Shown here: piece by piece, positions 1 to 7,414 of the stretch | How the letters are laid out: every line of letters starts with the position of its first letter | Position numbering within the stretch: the stretch's first letter is position 1 | Origin: CAYVLA01 sp964549615 [NCBI: uncultured Thermococci archaeon] | Lineage (GTDB): Archaea; CAYQAE01; CAYVLA01 | Assembly: GCA_964549615.1 (NCBI GenBank) | Contig: CAZJVP010000032.1 | Coordinates: 1-37,187 of the forward strand | Direction: 5' to 3' | Length of the DNA stretch: 37,187 nucleotides | Position numbers and translations under genes: made by a program | Notes under the pieces: model-generated | Database searches by the model: none | Seen by the model: only the letters and a program-made list of their open reading frames with translations | What the model was told of the DNA's origin: nothing

Positions 1-315
1 GAGGCTTTGCTGCCGCTCTTCGTCCAAGGTGGGGTGAACGCGATGATCCCCTTCGAGGTCCAGGCCGGAAACGACATCCTCGAGATCAGGCGCCGATTCC
101 CCAGGCTGGTGATCTTCGGGGGTCTCAACAAACTGGCGTTGGCCCGCGGGAGGAGAGAGATAGATGCCGAGCTGGAGAAAGTTGCCCCCATGCTTGAGGC
201 CGGCGGCTACATCCCGAGCCTGGACCACGCCGCGCCCCCGGACATACCGTTCCAAAACTTCCGTTACTACATCCAGAGGATCAGGAAGATAGGGGACCGC
301 TTCGCAAGCATTTGA
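1..315 (+). CDS. Uroporphyrinogen decarboxylase-like protein, C-terminal fragment
   Basis: The reading frame is open from the window edge to a TGA at 313-315, so about 104 C-terminal residues are visible and the 5' end lies outside. The visible part has the features of the end of the URO-D superfamily barrel: a GGVNAMIPFEVQAG strand and loop, FGGLNKLALARG, and near the end GGYIPSLDHAAPPD followed by FQNFRYYIQRIRKI. This GGYIPS.DH..PPD block is typical of the methylcobalamin/corrinoid methyltransferase-like branch (MtaA/CmuA and relatives) and of unassigned URO-D-like proteins, more than of heme-pathway HemE. The substrate cannot be judged from the fragment. Confidence 0.85.
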   Translation, partial: EALLPLFVQGGVNAMIPFEVQAGNDILEIRRRFPRLVIFGGLNKLALARGRREIDAELEKVAPMLEAGGYIPSLDHAAPPDIPFQNFRYYIQRIRKIGDRFASI

Positions 316-768
316 GCCTACACGGCTGGGCCATCCGGATTCTTTTGACGGGCTTCATGCACGGGTTATTGGTGCCGTGGGGACGGCCAATCCTGCCAGC
401 GTCCTGGACTTGACTTTAGTTACACCCAAGTGCCGTCCCCGCGGCTGCCGCCGTCCTCGCAACCCGTCTTGGAGATATTCTGTGAGGTCACTGAGGCCAG
501 ACCGATTGAGCCAGGATTCAGGGCCGCCCAGGCAGGTGTCGATCCACTTGCCCTGAGTGTCTTCCAGCTCGTTTCCGACCGATCCCGGTTAGGATAGGCT
601 GTTCGGAGTCCACACCACCAAGTTCGCGGACGGAGACTTACTCGCCGACGGAGACTTACTCCGGACTAACCGGCCGCGCGCCCTGCGGCAGTGCGGACTA
701 AAGGATTGGTTGGATCTAGCTCCACCTAGGCGTAACACGCGCGTTGGGCTCGATCCCAGGGCCCCGCC
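316..768. other. Gene-poor stretch with an orphan open frame and a short direct repeat
   Basis: I see no convincing complete gene here. On the minus strand, 355-588 is a 77-codon open frame that follows a stop codon and has no ATG, GTG or TTG near its beginning. Its translation (for example GKWIDTCLGGPESWLNRSG) looks protein-like, so it may be a decayed gene remnant. A 15-bp direct repeat lies at 629-643 and 647-661. No tRNA or terminator is apparent. Confidence 0.4.
629..661. repeat. 15-bp tandem direct repeat
   Basis: The 15-mer gacggagacttactc occurs at 629-643 and again at 647-661, 18 bp from start to start with a 3-bp spacer. It lies outside any gene I can support. It could be a small duplication, a regulator-binding site pair or the trace of an excised element; nothing here decides between these. 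Confidence 0.6.
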
Positions 769-1158
769 CTAGCTCAGCCTCCAAGAAAGCAAGATCCCGA
801 TCAAGATCACTGCAAGTGGAAGGTAGGAAGGAATTGTATCATCGAACCCGGCTACGCGTGCTCCAATGAGAACGATCGCCGCACCTGCGAACAGTCTTAG
901 CACCGTAAGATTCAGAAAGTCCAAAGCTGCGCGGCCCAACAGGGCCGCGGCGAGCACCGCCAAGGTTGCCACGATGCATGCCACGAGAGCGGCCAGTAGT
1001 CTCGTCCTCTGGCAAGGATGTGAGACTGCAGCCGAGATCAGCGCGCCCGGGCCAGAGATGACCGTCAGGCCCACGGTGGCTGCGGTATCAAACGTTAAGA
1101 GGTCCAGGGATGATAGCACGAGAATGTTCCCGTCGAGGGCCGGCATGGACATGAGCAA
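769..1158 (-). CDS. Small membrane protein resembling the C-terminal half of MarC
   Basis: The protein is about 129 residues and very hydrophobic, with likely membrane segments near residues 10-32, 53-74, 85-104 and 111-125. The first segment runs into VISGPGALISAA, and the third includes LRLFAGAAIVLIG. A GPGA motif followed by this spacing is what I know from the second half of MarC-family (UPF0056) inner-membrane proteins, which normally have about 200 residues and six membrane segments. This gene would therefore be a half-length member or a truncated relic. The frame starts at a TTG (1158), but ATG codons at 1152 and 1146 are equally good. No Shine-Dalgarno sequence is obvious. Function is unknown. 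Confidence 0.5.
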   Translation of the reverse strand: MLMSMPALDGNILVLSSLDLLTFDTAATVGLTVISGPGALISAAVSHPCQRTRLLAALVACIVATLAVLAAALLGRAALDFLNLTVLRLFAGAAIVLIGARVAGFDDTIPSYLPLAVILIGILLSWRLS

Positions 1159-1801
1159 GGCCGTGGGAAGAGCAGCTCTAACAACAACCGAAAACCCGAC
1201 CCCTCTTCAACAAGCGGATCGCTTCCTTTCACCTACCGTCCAAAGATCTTATCGCTGCTAGACGCTGCTATTGAAAAATGGAATCACCATGCACGTGACT
1301 TTCCATATCTGCGTTGGCCACAGGCCCACCGGCACAAGCCCGGCTCACATTGTGCTAAGAGCGTGTCGACCAGCCTGGTCAACATCGCACTCTCCTCGGT
1401 GTCGCTGATGGCTGCTCCCATGACTCCAACGGATCTCGGGGATGCCAGACCGTGTTGTGTGCCACTCGCACACGGTTCTTCTGCATGTCCTGTGGTGCTG
1501 GCAGATCCTGGCAATAGTCCATCGTTGCTGTATGCGCCTTGTGCCTTTTCACGATCTCGTGTCTGAGGTCTGGATGTATCCTGGTGCTGTCTTCTTGTGG
1601 ACCTCTCCATAACTCCGATCAACCTCAATCTCACTCCCTGCACATGATTATGCGATGCCCTTCCAAGGCATGACGAAACCAGTCCTGGAGGTGAGATTGT
1701 TCCTGTCTGCCGTCGCAATACGCATTCCCGCTAGGCCATCCGAAGGGAGGGGACCCCCGTAGGAAGCCGAAGAACTGAGCGTCCGGTTGCGCTGCTGAAG
1801 A
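1159..1801. other. 643-bp stretch without a supportable gene
   Basis: Long frames exist on the minus strand (for example 1284-1718), but their composition is that of chance open frames in GC-rich DNA, and none matches a family I know. A perfect 13-bp palindrome, gaccagcctggtc, lies at 1368-1380. Base composition looks lower in GC than the flanking genes. Together with 316-768 this brackets the half-MarC gene and may be a decayed region. Confidence 0.4.
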
Positions 1802-2353
1802 TCAGCGTCCAGCCCCGGAAGGGGTGAGGAGCCGCTGGAATTCCCGTGCGAAGGCTTCGAATGCTTCGTGGCCGTAAAGACAGAACAGGACCCTCTCCAG
1901 ACCCGTCCTGCCCCGGAGGTACTCGAAAGCTGCGCCGAGCATCACCTTGGCGCATCGGTCCAGCGGATACCCGAAGATGCCCGTGGATATCGCCGGGAAT
2001 GCGATGCTCCTTATCCGGCGCTCGTCGGCCAGTCTTAGGGAGTTCAGGGTAGCCTGCCTCAGCTTCTCGTCCTCCTGTCCCTCCCCCATCCTCGGCCCCA
2101 CTGCATGGATCACGTATCGGGCTTTCAGGTTCCCGCCGGTCGTGATAACGGCTCCGCCGACATGGGTTCCTCCTATCCTGTTGCACTCCTCCTGGATGGC
2201 GGGACCTCCCTTCCTGCGGATGGCACCCGCAACGCCTCCGCCCATCTGGAGCCTGCAGTTGGCGGCGTTCACGATCGCTTCCGTGTCGAGGTCCGTTATG
2301 TCGCCCTCCACCAGCTCAACCAAGGTCCGACCAATGACCGCCTTCATGGTCAT
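1802..2353 (-). CDS. Macro-domain protein, probable ADP-ribose/O-acetyl-ADP-ribose hydrolase
   Basis: The 183-residue protein is a single macro domain of the MacroD/YmdB type. Visible motifs in order are VEGDIT (16-21), NAAN (29-32), GGGVAGAI (38-45), HAVGP (83-87) and the STGIFGYP phosphate-binding loop (123-130). These bind the ADP-ribose moiety. The family hydrolyses O-acetyl-ADP-ribose or mono-ADP-ribosyl esters in the cytoplasm; which reaction applies here cannot be read from sequence. The NAAN plus GGGVAGAI combination is that of the catalytically active MacroD class. The start is ATG at 2353, with a second ATG two codons in. The gene stands alone, downstream of the unit ending at 2456. 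Confidence 0.93.
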   Translation of the reverse strand: MTMKAVIGRTLVELVEGDITDLDTEAIVNAANCRLQMGGGVAGAIRRKGGPAIQEECNRIGGTHVGGAVITTGGNLKARYVIHAVGPRMGEGQEDEKLRQATLNSLRLADERRIRSIAFPAISTGIFGYPLDRCAKVMLGAAFEYLRGRTGLERVLFCLYGHEAFEAFAREFQRLLTPSGAGR

Positions 2354-2455
2354 ACAATGGGATGTCCGGCCTGTAAGCTCTTGCGGTCAACCTTCCAATG
2401 TCTGGTGTGCGATGTATCTAGCGGGACGCAGGCCGACCCGCACCAGGAAATGTGT

Positions 2456-3238
2456 CTAGTCCCTTGACGCGGGCAGGAAGTATCCGCGCGAGAATTCGAG
2501 TTTCGCGTCAGAATGGATCCTGACGACCATCATCAGGCCGTAGTGTGCCGGCACACCCAGGGAGTTCACCATCAACCTGACCGAGAAGCGGTCGTCCTCC
2601 CTGTTTGCTTGGTACTCCTTCCGGCCCAATATCGGCGCCTGCATTATGGGTGGCTTGTTCTGGCTCTGTGCCTCGGATGCCTCCATGGTGAGGTAGGTCT
2701 CGGGATCCTCGTTCTTGGAGAGGGTGAGGGAGGCGAGGCTCTTGTTTCTGTTGAAGAAGAAGTCGGACACCCCCCGGAATGCTAGCTTCCCCCGGGCGCC
2801 CTGGACGATCGCGTAGACGGTCGTGGCCGAAATGGTGGCCTCCTCGGGGGCGAGACTTAAGAAGGCATCGGAGAAGTCATAGAGATCGCAATCCAGTCCC
2901 TGGGCATCGACCCGTTCGTGGACGAAGGGCGCCCCGATCTCGTCGCAGAGCTTGATGCACGCCTCCAAGGCGCGCTCGACGGTGCTCGTCGGATCTCCCT
3001 GCTTGTCGGTCGCGTTTGCCAGGCAGTCGAGATCCACGGTCAGGATCCGGACGTTCTTGCGCAGGACGAAGCTATAGGAGATTTCCCTGGTCGTCGCCTC
3101 TCCGGACGGCATCGCCTCCGGAACGTTCTCCTCGAGAATTTCGAGCGAGGTCTTCGTTTTGCCCTGCATGAAGTACGTGACCATCGTGGAGGCCACGATC
3201 GATGTCATGAGTATGCCGGCGATTGTTCTCTTTTCCAT
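2456..3238 (-). CDS. Unknown protein with N-terminal membrane anchor
   Basis: This is a 260-residue protein that I do not recognise. It begins MEKRTIAGILMTSIVASTMV, so residues 5-23 form one membrane segment or uncleaved signal, and the rest is a soluble, probably extracytoplasmic domain with mixed alpha/beta character. The start is taken at ATG 3238 rather than the longer open frame to 3352, because ggaaggtag just upstream gives a Shine-Dalgarno-like sequence that also contains the stop codon of the preceding gene (3244). The two genes are thus translationally coupled. The partner is the ThuA-like membrane-anchored protein, so the two products probably act together at the cell surface. No enzymatic motif is visible. 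Confidence 0.7.
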   Translation of the reverse strand: MEKRTIAGILMTSIVASTMVTYFMQGKTKTSLEILEENVPEAMPSGEATTREISYSFVLRKNVRILTVDLDCLANATDKQGDPTSTVERALEACIKLCDEIGAPFVHERVDAQGLDCDLYDFSDAFLSLAPEEATISATTVYAIVQGARGKLAFRGVSDFFFNRNKSLASLTLSKNEDPETYLTMEASEAQSQNKPPIMQAPILGRKEYQANREDDRFSVRLMVNSLGVPAHYGLMMVVRIHSDAKLEFSRGYFLPASRD

Positions 3239-3243
3239 AGCTT

Positions 3244-4377
3244 CTACCTTCCAAACCTCGTGGTCTCGATCTCCCTGTAGAGCCTCCTTCTCACCATGAG
3301 CGTCCACAGCACGAAACCGCTTGCGGCGAAGGTCCCGCTCAACGTCGTCCATTCAACCGTGTAGATCCACATCATGGCCTGGTCCTTGAGATGGATCGCC
3401 TTCCTCGTGGCGCGGGACAGGGAATCGAGGGAGCCGTCCAGAGCTTCCAAGCTCTTCGCAAGGTCTTGATCCAGGTAGGCCCGGGTAGCGTCCCCGTACC
3501 TAGACTCGGCTTCATCGATCATCTTGGCGATGGGGTTCATGTTCGCTCCGAACTTCTCGCCGAAGTCCATGACCGTGAAGAGGTAGGACTTGGCCCATCT
3601 GTACTCGAGGAACTTTCCCCTCGCCTTGTGTACGGTCTCCAAGTCCTTGGGAAGTTCGTTGTCGCTCAGGTAGAGCATCAGGTTGACGGCGAAGTCGCCG
3701 TAGTACTCCCACCTCATGAAGACCACGCCCCCCGCTGGCGTCCAGTCGCCGGCCATGGCGAAGGTTATCCCCTTCCCCGACCTCCACGTTGCCCAGAAAG
3801 GGGCCGGAGGCTTGGCCACGCGCACCATCTGTGCCAGCTCGCTTGCGCCGATCTTGAGCTCCACCTCGTTGCCGTCGTAATACCTCATCCACTCCAGGTT
3901 GGGCCTGATAGGAATGCTCGAGACCAGCGGGTGATCCGGATCGACGATCACGACCCTTCCCTCCGTCCATCGCTCGTACAGGGAGTTCACGGGAAGGACC
4001 TCCTCCACGGGCGTCGTTCCCCACGACCTGTGTCCCCCGCGGCCTCCGAAGGCCTCATTCCCGCCGATCATGACGAGGCCCGATCCTCCCTGCTTCACCG
4101 CGTCGCTGTACCACTGGAGCTGGTTGGGCGTGAACACATCCGCATTCGCGTCGCTCAGGATCAAGACCTGGTAGGACGAAAGGCTGGCGTAGGTTCTGGG
4201 CATGTACTGCCTGACGGAGCGCCTTGCGATATCGATCGAGTACACGACGGTGGAGGCCTTCACGGGGTAGGGGAGTATGAGCGGCTCTGACTCCAGCGTC
4301 GGGTACGGACTGGATCCCGTGGGTTCACCCACGTACAAGACCCTAATCCTCCCCGTCTCAGGGTCCCTGCTACCCAC
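3244..4377 (-). CDS. ThuA/GATase1-like putative lipoprotein with C-terminal membrane anchor
   Basis: From the conventional GTG start (4377) the protein has 377 residues. The N-terminal part resembles a class I glutamine-amidotransferase/ThuA-like Rossmann fold (RVLYVGEP, YQVLILSDAN, GSGLVMIGG) without an obvious catalytic Cys-His-Glu triad. It is followed by an alpha-helical region and one C-terminal membrane segment (WTTLSGTFAASGFVLWTLMV) ending in the basic tail RRRLYREI. The basic tail predicts an inside C-terminus and hence an external N-terminal domain. The frame stays open upstream to 4464 and encodes a signal-peptide-like stretch ending in the lipobox ASGC, so I think the real start lies near 4446-4455 at a non-AUG codon. 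A paralogue lies at 33285-34532. The next gene (3238) is coupled to this one. Confidence 0.8.
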   Translation of the reverse strand: MGSRDPETGRIRVLYVGEPTGSSPYPTLESEPLILPYPVKASTVVYSIDIARRSVRQYMPRTYASLSSYQVLILSDANADVFTPNQLQWYSDAVKQGGSGLVMIGGNEAFGGRGGHRSWGTTPVEEVLPVNSLYERWTEGRVVIVDPDHPLVSSIPIRPNLEWMRYYDGNEVELKIGASELAQMVRVAKPPAPFWATWRSGKGITFAMAGDWTPAGGVVFMRWEYYGDFAVNLMLYLSDNELPKDLETVHKARGKFLEYRWAKSYLFTVMDFGEKFGANMNPIAKMIDEAESRYGDATRAYLDQDLAKSLEALDGSLDSLSRATRKAIHLKDQAMMWIYTVEWTTLSGTFAASGFVLWTLMVRRRLYREIETTRFGR

Positions 4378-4474
4378 CGCACATCCCGATGCGATGACGA
4401 CGGCGGCGAAGGCAGAGCAGAGGGCGGCTGTGAATGTTCTTGACAGGCCAATCAGCCGGGACGCTTATGGATGG

Positions 4475-4488
4475 CCAGATATAACTCT
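4475..4488 (-). promoter_or_regulatory. TATA-like box for the ThuA-like lipoprotein gene
   Basis: On the minus strand the sequence reads gagttatatctgg, with a clear TATA-like core at about 4477-4485. A transcription start 25 nt downstream would fall near 4455. That is upstream of the GTG at 4377 and exactly at the beginning of the in-frame signal-peptide extension, which supports a leaderless or near-leaderless message for the longer protein. Confidence 0.5.
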
Positions 4489-4512
4489 TAATGCTGCGCG
4501 CCGCGACGTAGA

Positions 4513-4640
4513 TGGTCCCGCGGGTGAGATTTGAACTCACAACCATTCCCGGCCATGGGCTGAGCAACCATGAGCCGACGGTGGCTGTTCGCGGACTTGG
4601 GTCTACAGCCGTCCGCTCTGCCAGATTGAGCTACCGCGGG
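4513..4640 (-). tRNA. tRNA-Tyr (GUA) with an anticodon-loop intron and a second insertion
   Basis: On the minus strand the acceptor stem is CCCGCGG (4640-4634) paired with CCGCGGG (4523-4517), then discriminator A (4516) and an encoded CCA (4515-4513). The C1-G72 pair is the archaeal/eukaryotic tRNA-Tyr identity element. The D arm is GCTC/GAGC. The anticodon stem is GACGG (4613-4609) with CCGTC (4581-4577), and the anticodon GTA is at 4606-4604. A 20-nt intron (4602-4583) sits between G37 and A38. It forms a bulge-helix-bulge, with CTGT pairing ACAG and 3-nt bulges AGA and CCA. The T arm GTGAG-TTCAAAT-CTCAC is intact. Between the anticodon stem and the T stem there are 36 nt (4576-4541) where about 5 are expected, pointing to a second, noncanonical intron of about 31 nt in the variable region. 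Confidence 0.88.
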
Positions 4641-4755
4641 ACCAGGCTAGGGGCGCCCCCTATTCTGAAAAATGCTTTCCATTCACCCGTGGCTGTTTCG
4701 GGCGCGAGGTCATACTTATCACAATCACATGGGCTGGGCTGTGCGGTGAGAAAGG

Positions 4756-5412
4756 GTGATCGATCTGGCAAGGTACAGGCTGATCGACCTGTCGAAGGAG
4801 CTGAACCCCGGCGTAGCCAAGGTGAACGGGGAATACCTTCACGGAACCGAGAGCAGGAGGCTTGAACTGCGCCAGTTCATCTTCCAGCCTGACGGGATGA
4901 CCATGCACTGGGTTGATGCGGAAAGCCATATCGGGACCCACGTCGAGGGGCCCAACCATCACCCGCGGTCCAAAAGATGCCTCGCGGACCTCCCCTTGGA
5001 GACTTTCATCGGCGAGGCGATCGTGCTGGATTTCTCGGATCTAAGGCCCATCGGGGGGAAGGGGCGGCCCATAACCCCCTCCCGGCTGGCTGGCGTTAGG
5101 AAAGGAGACATAGTGCTGATGTGGAGCCCGTATGCGGACGCGGAGAGCCCGTACATCTCCCCAGAAGCCGCCCAGCACCTGCTCGAGGCGGGCGCGAAGA
5201 TGATCGGAATACAGGGCATCGGCCTTGAGGCTCCTGGCTCCACGGCCAACCACGAGGCGTTTCTGCTGAACGACATCCCGGTCGTGGAGGGGCTGCAGAA
5301 CCTTGACAAGATCAGAGGGAAGAGGGTCCTCTACATCGGGCTGCCCATCAGGATGCGGCACATCGATTCGTCTTGGATAAGGGCGGTCGCCCTTGAAGAT
5401 CGTGGGGAATGA
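4756..5412 (+). CDS. Cyclase-family metal-dependent hydrolase (kynurenine formamidase-like)
   Basis: The 218-residue protein belongs to the cyclase family (PF04199), which includes bacterial kynurenine formamidase KynB and isatin hydrolase. The metal-binding signature HxGTHxExPxH is present as H58-I-G-T-H62-V-E64 followed by P66 and H68/H69. The N-terminal IDLSKELNPG and the later IGIQGIGLEAP and NHEAFLLNDIPVVEGLQNL segments are also typical. The family cleaves amide or lactam bonds in small molecules using a divalent metal. Without tryptophan-catabolism neighbours, the substrate is open. The start is GTG at 4756, preceded closely by gagaaagg; a TATA-like catacttatc lies at 4711-4720. It is transcribed away from the tRNA. 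Confidence 0.9.
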   Translation: MIDLARYRLIDLSKELNPGVAKVNGEYLHGTESRRLELRQFIFQPDGMTMHWVDAESHIGTHVEGPNHHPRSKRCLADLPLETFIGEAIVLDFSDLRPIGGKGRPITPSRLAGVRKGDIVLMWSPYADAESPYISPEAAQHLLEAGAKMIGIQGIGLEAPGSTANHEAFLLNDIPVVEGLQNLDKIRGKRVLYIGLPIRMRHIDSSWIRAVALEDRGE

Positions 5413-5495
5413 AGAAGCAGGGCCGCTCCGGACGCCTCCGGCGCTAGAAATCGCGTTCCGAGTCTTGTAGGCTTCGGGCGGCATCCCGCATCCCT

Positions 5496-5804
5496 TCACG
5501 TTGCCGTAAGGGGAAGGAGCGGGTCGAGTCGGTAGAAGACGGCGTCCAGGGGCCTTTGTCTTCCACAGATCCTGCACTGGGCGACGTACGGATCGACAAC
5601 TCGCCACTCGTGGTCGAGATCGCAGGTTCCTTCGGGCCGTCTTTGCGGCAGCTCTGCGGATATGGAGGCAAGAATCGTCCTCATCCTGTGAAGCTGGAGC
5701 GCTGCCCCGAAGATGTCCTCCCGTGCAAGGCAATCGTACGCGCGACTGACGCAGTCCTGGGTTTCCATGATCTTGGCGGCAAGTCGTTCGGTTTTGTCCT
5801 CCAC
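5496..5804 (-). CDS. Small unknown protein with possible C-terminal zinc site
   Basis: This 102-residue protein is not recognised. Residues 1-55 are predicted helical and rich in charged and leucine residues. The C-terminal part contains C61-D-L-D-H65, followed 13 residues later by C-R-I-C-G, a spacing that could bind one zinc ion. The start is GTG at 5804; an inner ATG exists at 5768. A weak AT-rich element about 30 nt upstream would allow a leaderless message. It is convergent with the cyclase gene and lies 84 bp from it. Low similarity to anything known leaves its reality less certain than that of its neighbours. Confidence 0.5.
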   Translation of the reverse strand: MEDKTERLAAKIMETQDCVSRAYDCLAREDIFGAALQLHRMRTILASISAELPQRRPEGTCDLDHEWRVVDPYVAQCRICGRQRPLDAVFYRLDPLLPLTAT

Positions 5805-5924
5805 ACTACATCTTCATTCTCGGGCACTGAAAAGGGTTATGCAGTCAGCCGTGGGAACCGTTTGTTTGGTGGCAGCTCCAGGCCCGCAGCTGGACGTTGC
5901 CGTTCAAATCAGGCGAGCGAGGTC

Positions 5925-6113
5925 TCAAGGGATCCTCGGAGAGGGTGAAAGATCGATGCGGTAGATGCCCTCGTCGACCTTCAGGACCAGGGGCATCCCT
6001 TTCATCAGGGGCTCAAGGTCAATCTGGTATGCCCCCTCCCTCGTCAGCCTGACGTTCTCCACGGAGCCCGTCCTCAGCTCCGATCGCTGCACCTCGTCGT
6101 CATCCCTCGGCAT
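5925..6113 (-). CDS. Small hypothetical protein (62 aa)
   Basis: A 62-residue acidic and basic mixed protein with no recognised domain. The C-terminal half alternates hydrophobic and charged residues (AYQIDLEPLMKG, EGIYRIDLSP) in a way that suggests a small beta-sheet fold. It starts with ATG at 6113. A TATA-like cttttaaactt is centred near 6176 on the minus strand, giving a leader of about 35-40 nt. The reading frame uses GC-rich third positions, as in real genes here. No functional inference can be made. Confidence 0.45.
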   Translation of the reverse strand: MPRDDDEVQRSELRTGSVENVRLTREGAYQIDLEPLMKGMPLVLKVDEGIYRIDLSPSPRIP

Positions 6114-6250
6114 AGCTTGCTCAACGCCCCTACCCGGGGTTCCCCTAGCGCCATTGGGCTTGTAGCTGAAGTTTAAAAGAAGCTCGAAGAAGTGTTTCGA
6201 ATCGTTATATTGATCTCCGTCCGGGTTTCGGAAGGCGAGACTGGCGCGCC

Positions 6251-6817
6251 CTAGGCCAGAAGCCTTGCCAGCTCCTCCCCGGCCTTCTCAAGGACATCGT
6301 TTTTTATGATCTTGACCGGGGCTCCGACCTGGATGGCCATGGCGATCGCTGCTGCCCTGTCAAAGTCGAAATGCTGTTGGATCTCTTCCAGATTCTCGTC
6401 GACCCTGGCTCTCCCCTTGTCGAGCATTCGCCTCTTGAGTATATCGCCTGGGTCCGCCTCCAGTATGATTATCCTCTTGGGCTTTAGCTGGATCAGGATG
6501 TCCAAAGGCAATCCTGGCACGTACCCATCGGGGGTCGGTATGGTCAGATGCGTATCGACCACAACCTTGCCGTGCATCCTGCATATCCGCCGTGCGGCTC
6601 TGGCCTGGAGAGCCCTCTGGGTTTCCAGGTCCAAGAACCGAAGTTGGTCCCTGTCCTCGACGAGGTTCCGTTCCGTGGCCTCCCGAAGTATTGCGTCCCC
6701 GAAGTTGACCCTCTTCACCCCCGGCGACTTCTTCAGGGCATACTCGACAACCGACGACTTACCAACGCCGGATAGCCCTGCGACCACGTAAACCTCGGCC
6801 ACGTTCTCACTTCCCAC
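6251..6817 (-). CDS. adkA: Archaeal-type adenylate kinase
   Basis: This is adenylate kinase of the archaeal AdkA class (about 190 residues, trimeric in methanogens), converting ATP plus AMP to two ADP in the cytoplasm. The P-loop GLSGVGKS lies at residues 14-21. NFGDAILREA and the conserved VVVDTHLTIPTPDGYVPGLP block follow; this block is specific to the archaeal class and absent from bacterial Adk. The frame opens at GTG 6817 and overlaps the preceding gene (stop at 6807) by 11 nt. A second GTG at 6802 would give the usual family start (MAEVYVVAGLSG) just after that stop. Coupled translation with the NTF2-like gene is likely. Confidence 0.93.
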   Translation of the reverse strand: MGSENVAEVYVVAGLSGVGKSSVVEYALKKSPGVKRVNFGDAILREATERNLVEDRDQLRFLDLETQRALQARAARRICRMHGKVVVDTHLTIPTPDGYVPGLPLDILIQLKPKRIIILEADPGDILKRRMLDKGRARVDENLEEIQQHFDFDRAAAIAMAIQVGAPVKIIKNDVLEKAGEELARLLA

Positions 6818-7196
6818 TTCTGAAGCCCACTCCCCCCTGCTTGGCCGGCCACTGCCTGAGCTTGAGGATGTTAGTTATCCTCCAGTTCCCGGCCTCTCTC
6901 TTCAGATCAAATTCCTCCTCCAAGTGCCAGTCCCCCACGATGCTTCTCGTGGTGCTTGTGAGGACTACCCTTGCCGTTTCGCCGAGGACGTAGCATCCAG
7001 CCACTTTGGCGTCTTGGACTTCCATCTTGGTTCTCTGCGCGGTGCTCCTCATCCTCGAGCTGTAGGACTCCTTGGTGAAGTTCTTCCTGATCTCGCTGTC
7101 GCTCGCGTAAAGGTCATAGATCTCGTCGTATCTCTTTGCCCTGTAGGCCCGGGCGAAAGCCTCAACGACGCTTTCCGGACTGCCGGCCGTAGGCAT
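6807..7196 (-). CDS. NTF2-like domain protein
   Basis: The 129-residue protein looks like an NTF2/SnoaL-type cone fold: an N-terminal helix pair (PESVVEAFARAYRAKRYDEIYDL) followed by beta strands ending in the paired segments ARVVLTSTT and WRITNILKLRQW. Such domains often bind small molecules or act as lumazine-like accessory domains, and no catalytic residues are evident. It has no signal peptide, so it is probably cytoplasmic. The start is ATG at 7196, with a TATA-like atttattatc at about 7224-7235 on the minus strand. It is the first gene of an operon with adkA, whose start overlaps its end. Confidence 0.65.
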   Translation of the reverse strand: MPTAGSPESVVEAFARAYRAKRYDEIYDLYASDSEIRKNFTKESYSSRMRSTAQRTKMEVQDAKVAGCYVLGETARVVLTSTTRSIVGDWHLEEEFDLKREAGNWRITNILKLRQWPAKQGGVGFRSGK

Positions 7197-7366
7197 CGCG
7201 CACCAGCTCCATGCAGGTAACGTACGATAATAAATGTGGCGCGGCCCTACAGGGCAAGGTTGGAGAGCTCGCGCGATCGGAACGCCGACCCTCGGTAATG
7301 CCGTTGGGCCGGATGCCGGTTCTCCATCGGCAGAGGTGTAGCGACGGATTCGCGTTTGGCTTCACG

Positions 7367-7378
7367 GCAATATTTGTA
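7367..7378 (+). promoter_or_regulatory. TATA-like box for the Smc5/6-like operon
   Basis: The AT-rich core caatatttgtaa lies about 45 nt upstream of the ATG at 7415, in otherwise GC-rich DNA. A start site near 7395 would leave a leader of about 20 nt containing aagggg. The region between 7197 and 7414 also carries the promoter of the divergent NTF2-like gene. Confidence 0.45.
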
Positions 7379-7414
7379 AGGGCCGGGGGCCCCTAACGAT
7401 TAAGGGGCGCGGCA

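Noticed and set aside
866-1261. Plus-strand frame opposite the half-MarC gene
   Set aside because: It is a shadow: the opposite strand encodes clear membrane segments, while this frame gives a low-complexity Ala/Arg/Thr-rich sequence.
1284-1718. 144-codon open frame on the minus strand, with an overlapping 68-codon frame containing HPDLRHEIVKRHKAH
   Set aside because: No match to a family I know, and several frames are open together as expected by chance. The resemblance to a transposase fragment is too weak to annotate.
1731-2186. Minus-strand frame overlapping the macro-domain gene
   Set aside because: The macro-domain frame has all the family motifs; this one is an alternate-frame translation of the same DNA.
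5900-5925. T-arm-like gccgttcaaatcaggc suggesting a tRNA
   Set aside because: The flanking arms do not pair, and no acceptor or anticodon stem can be built around it.
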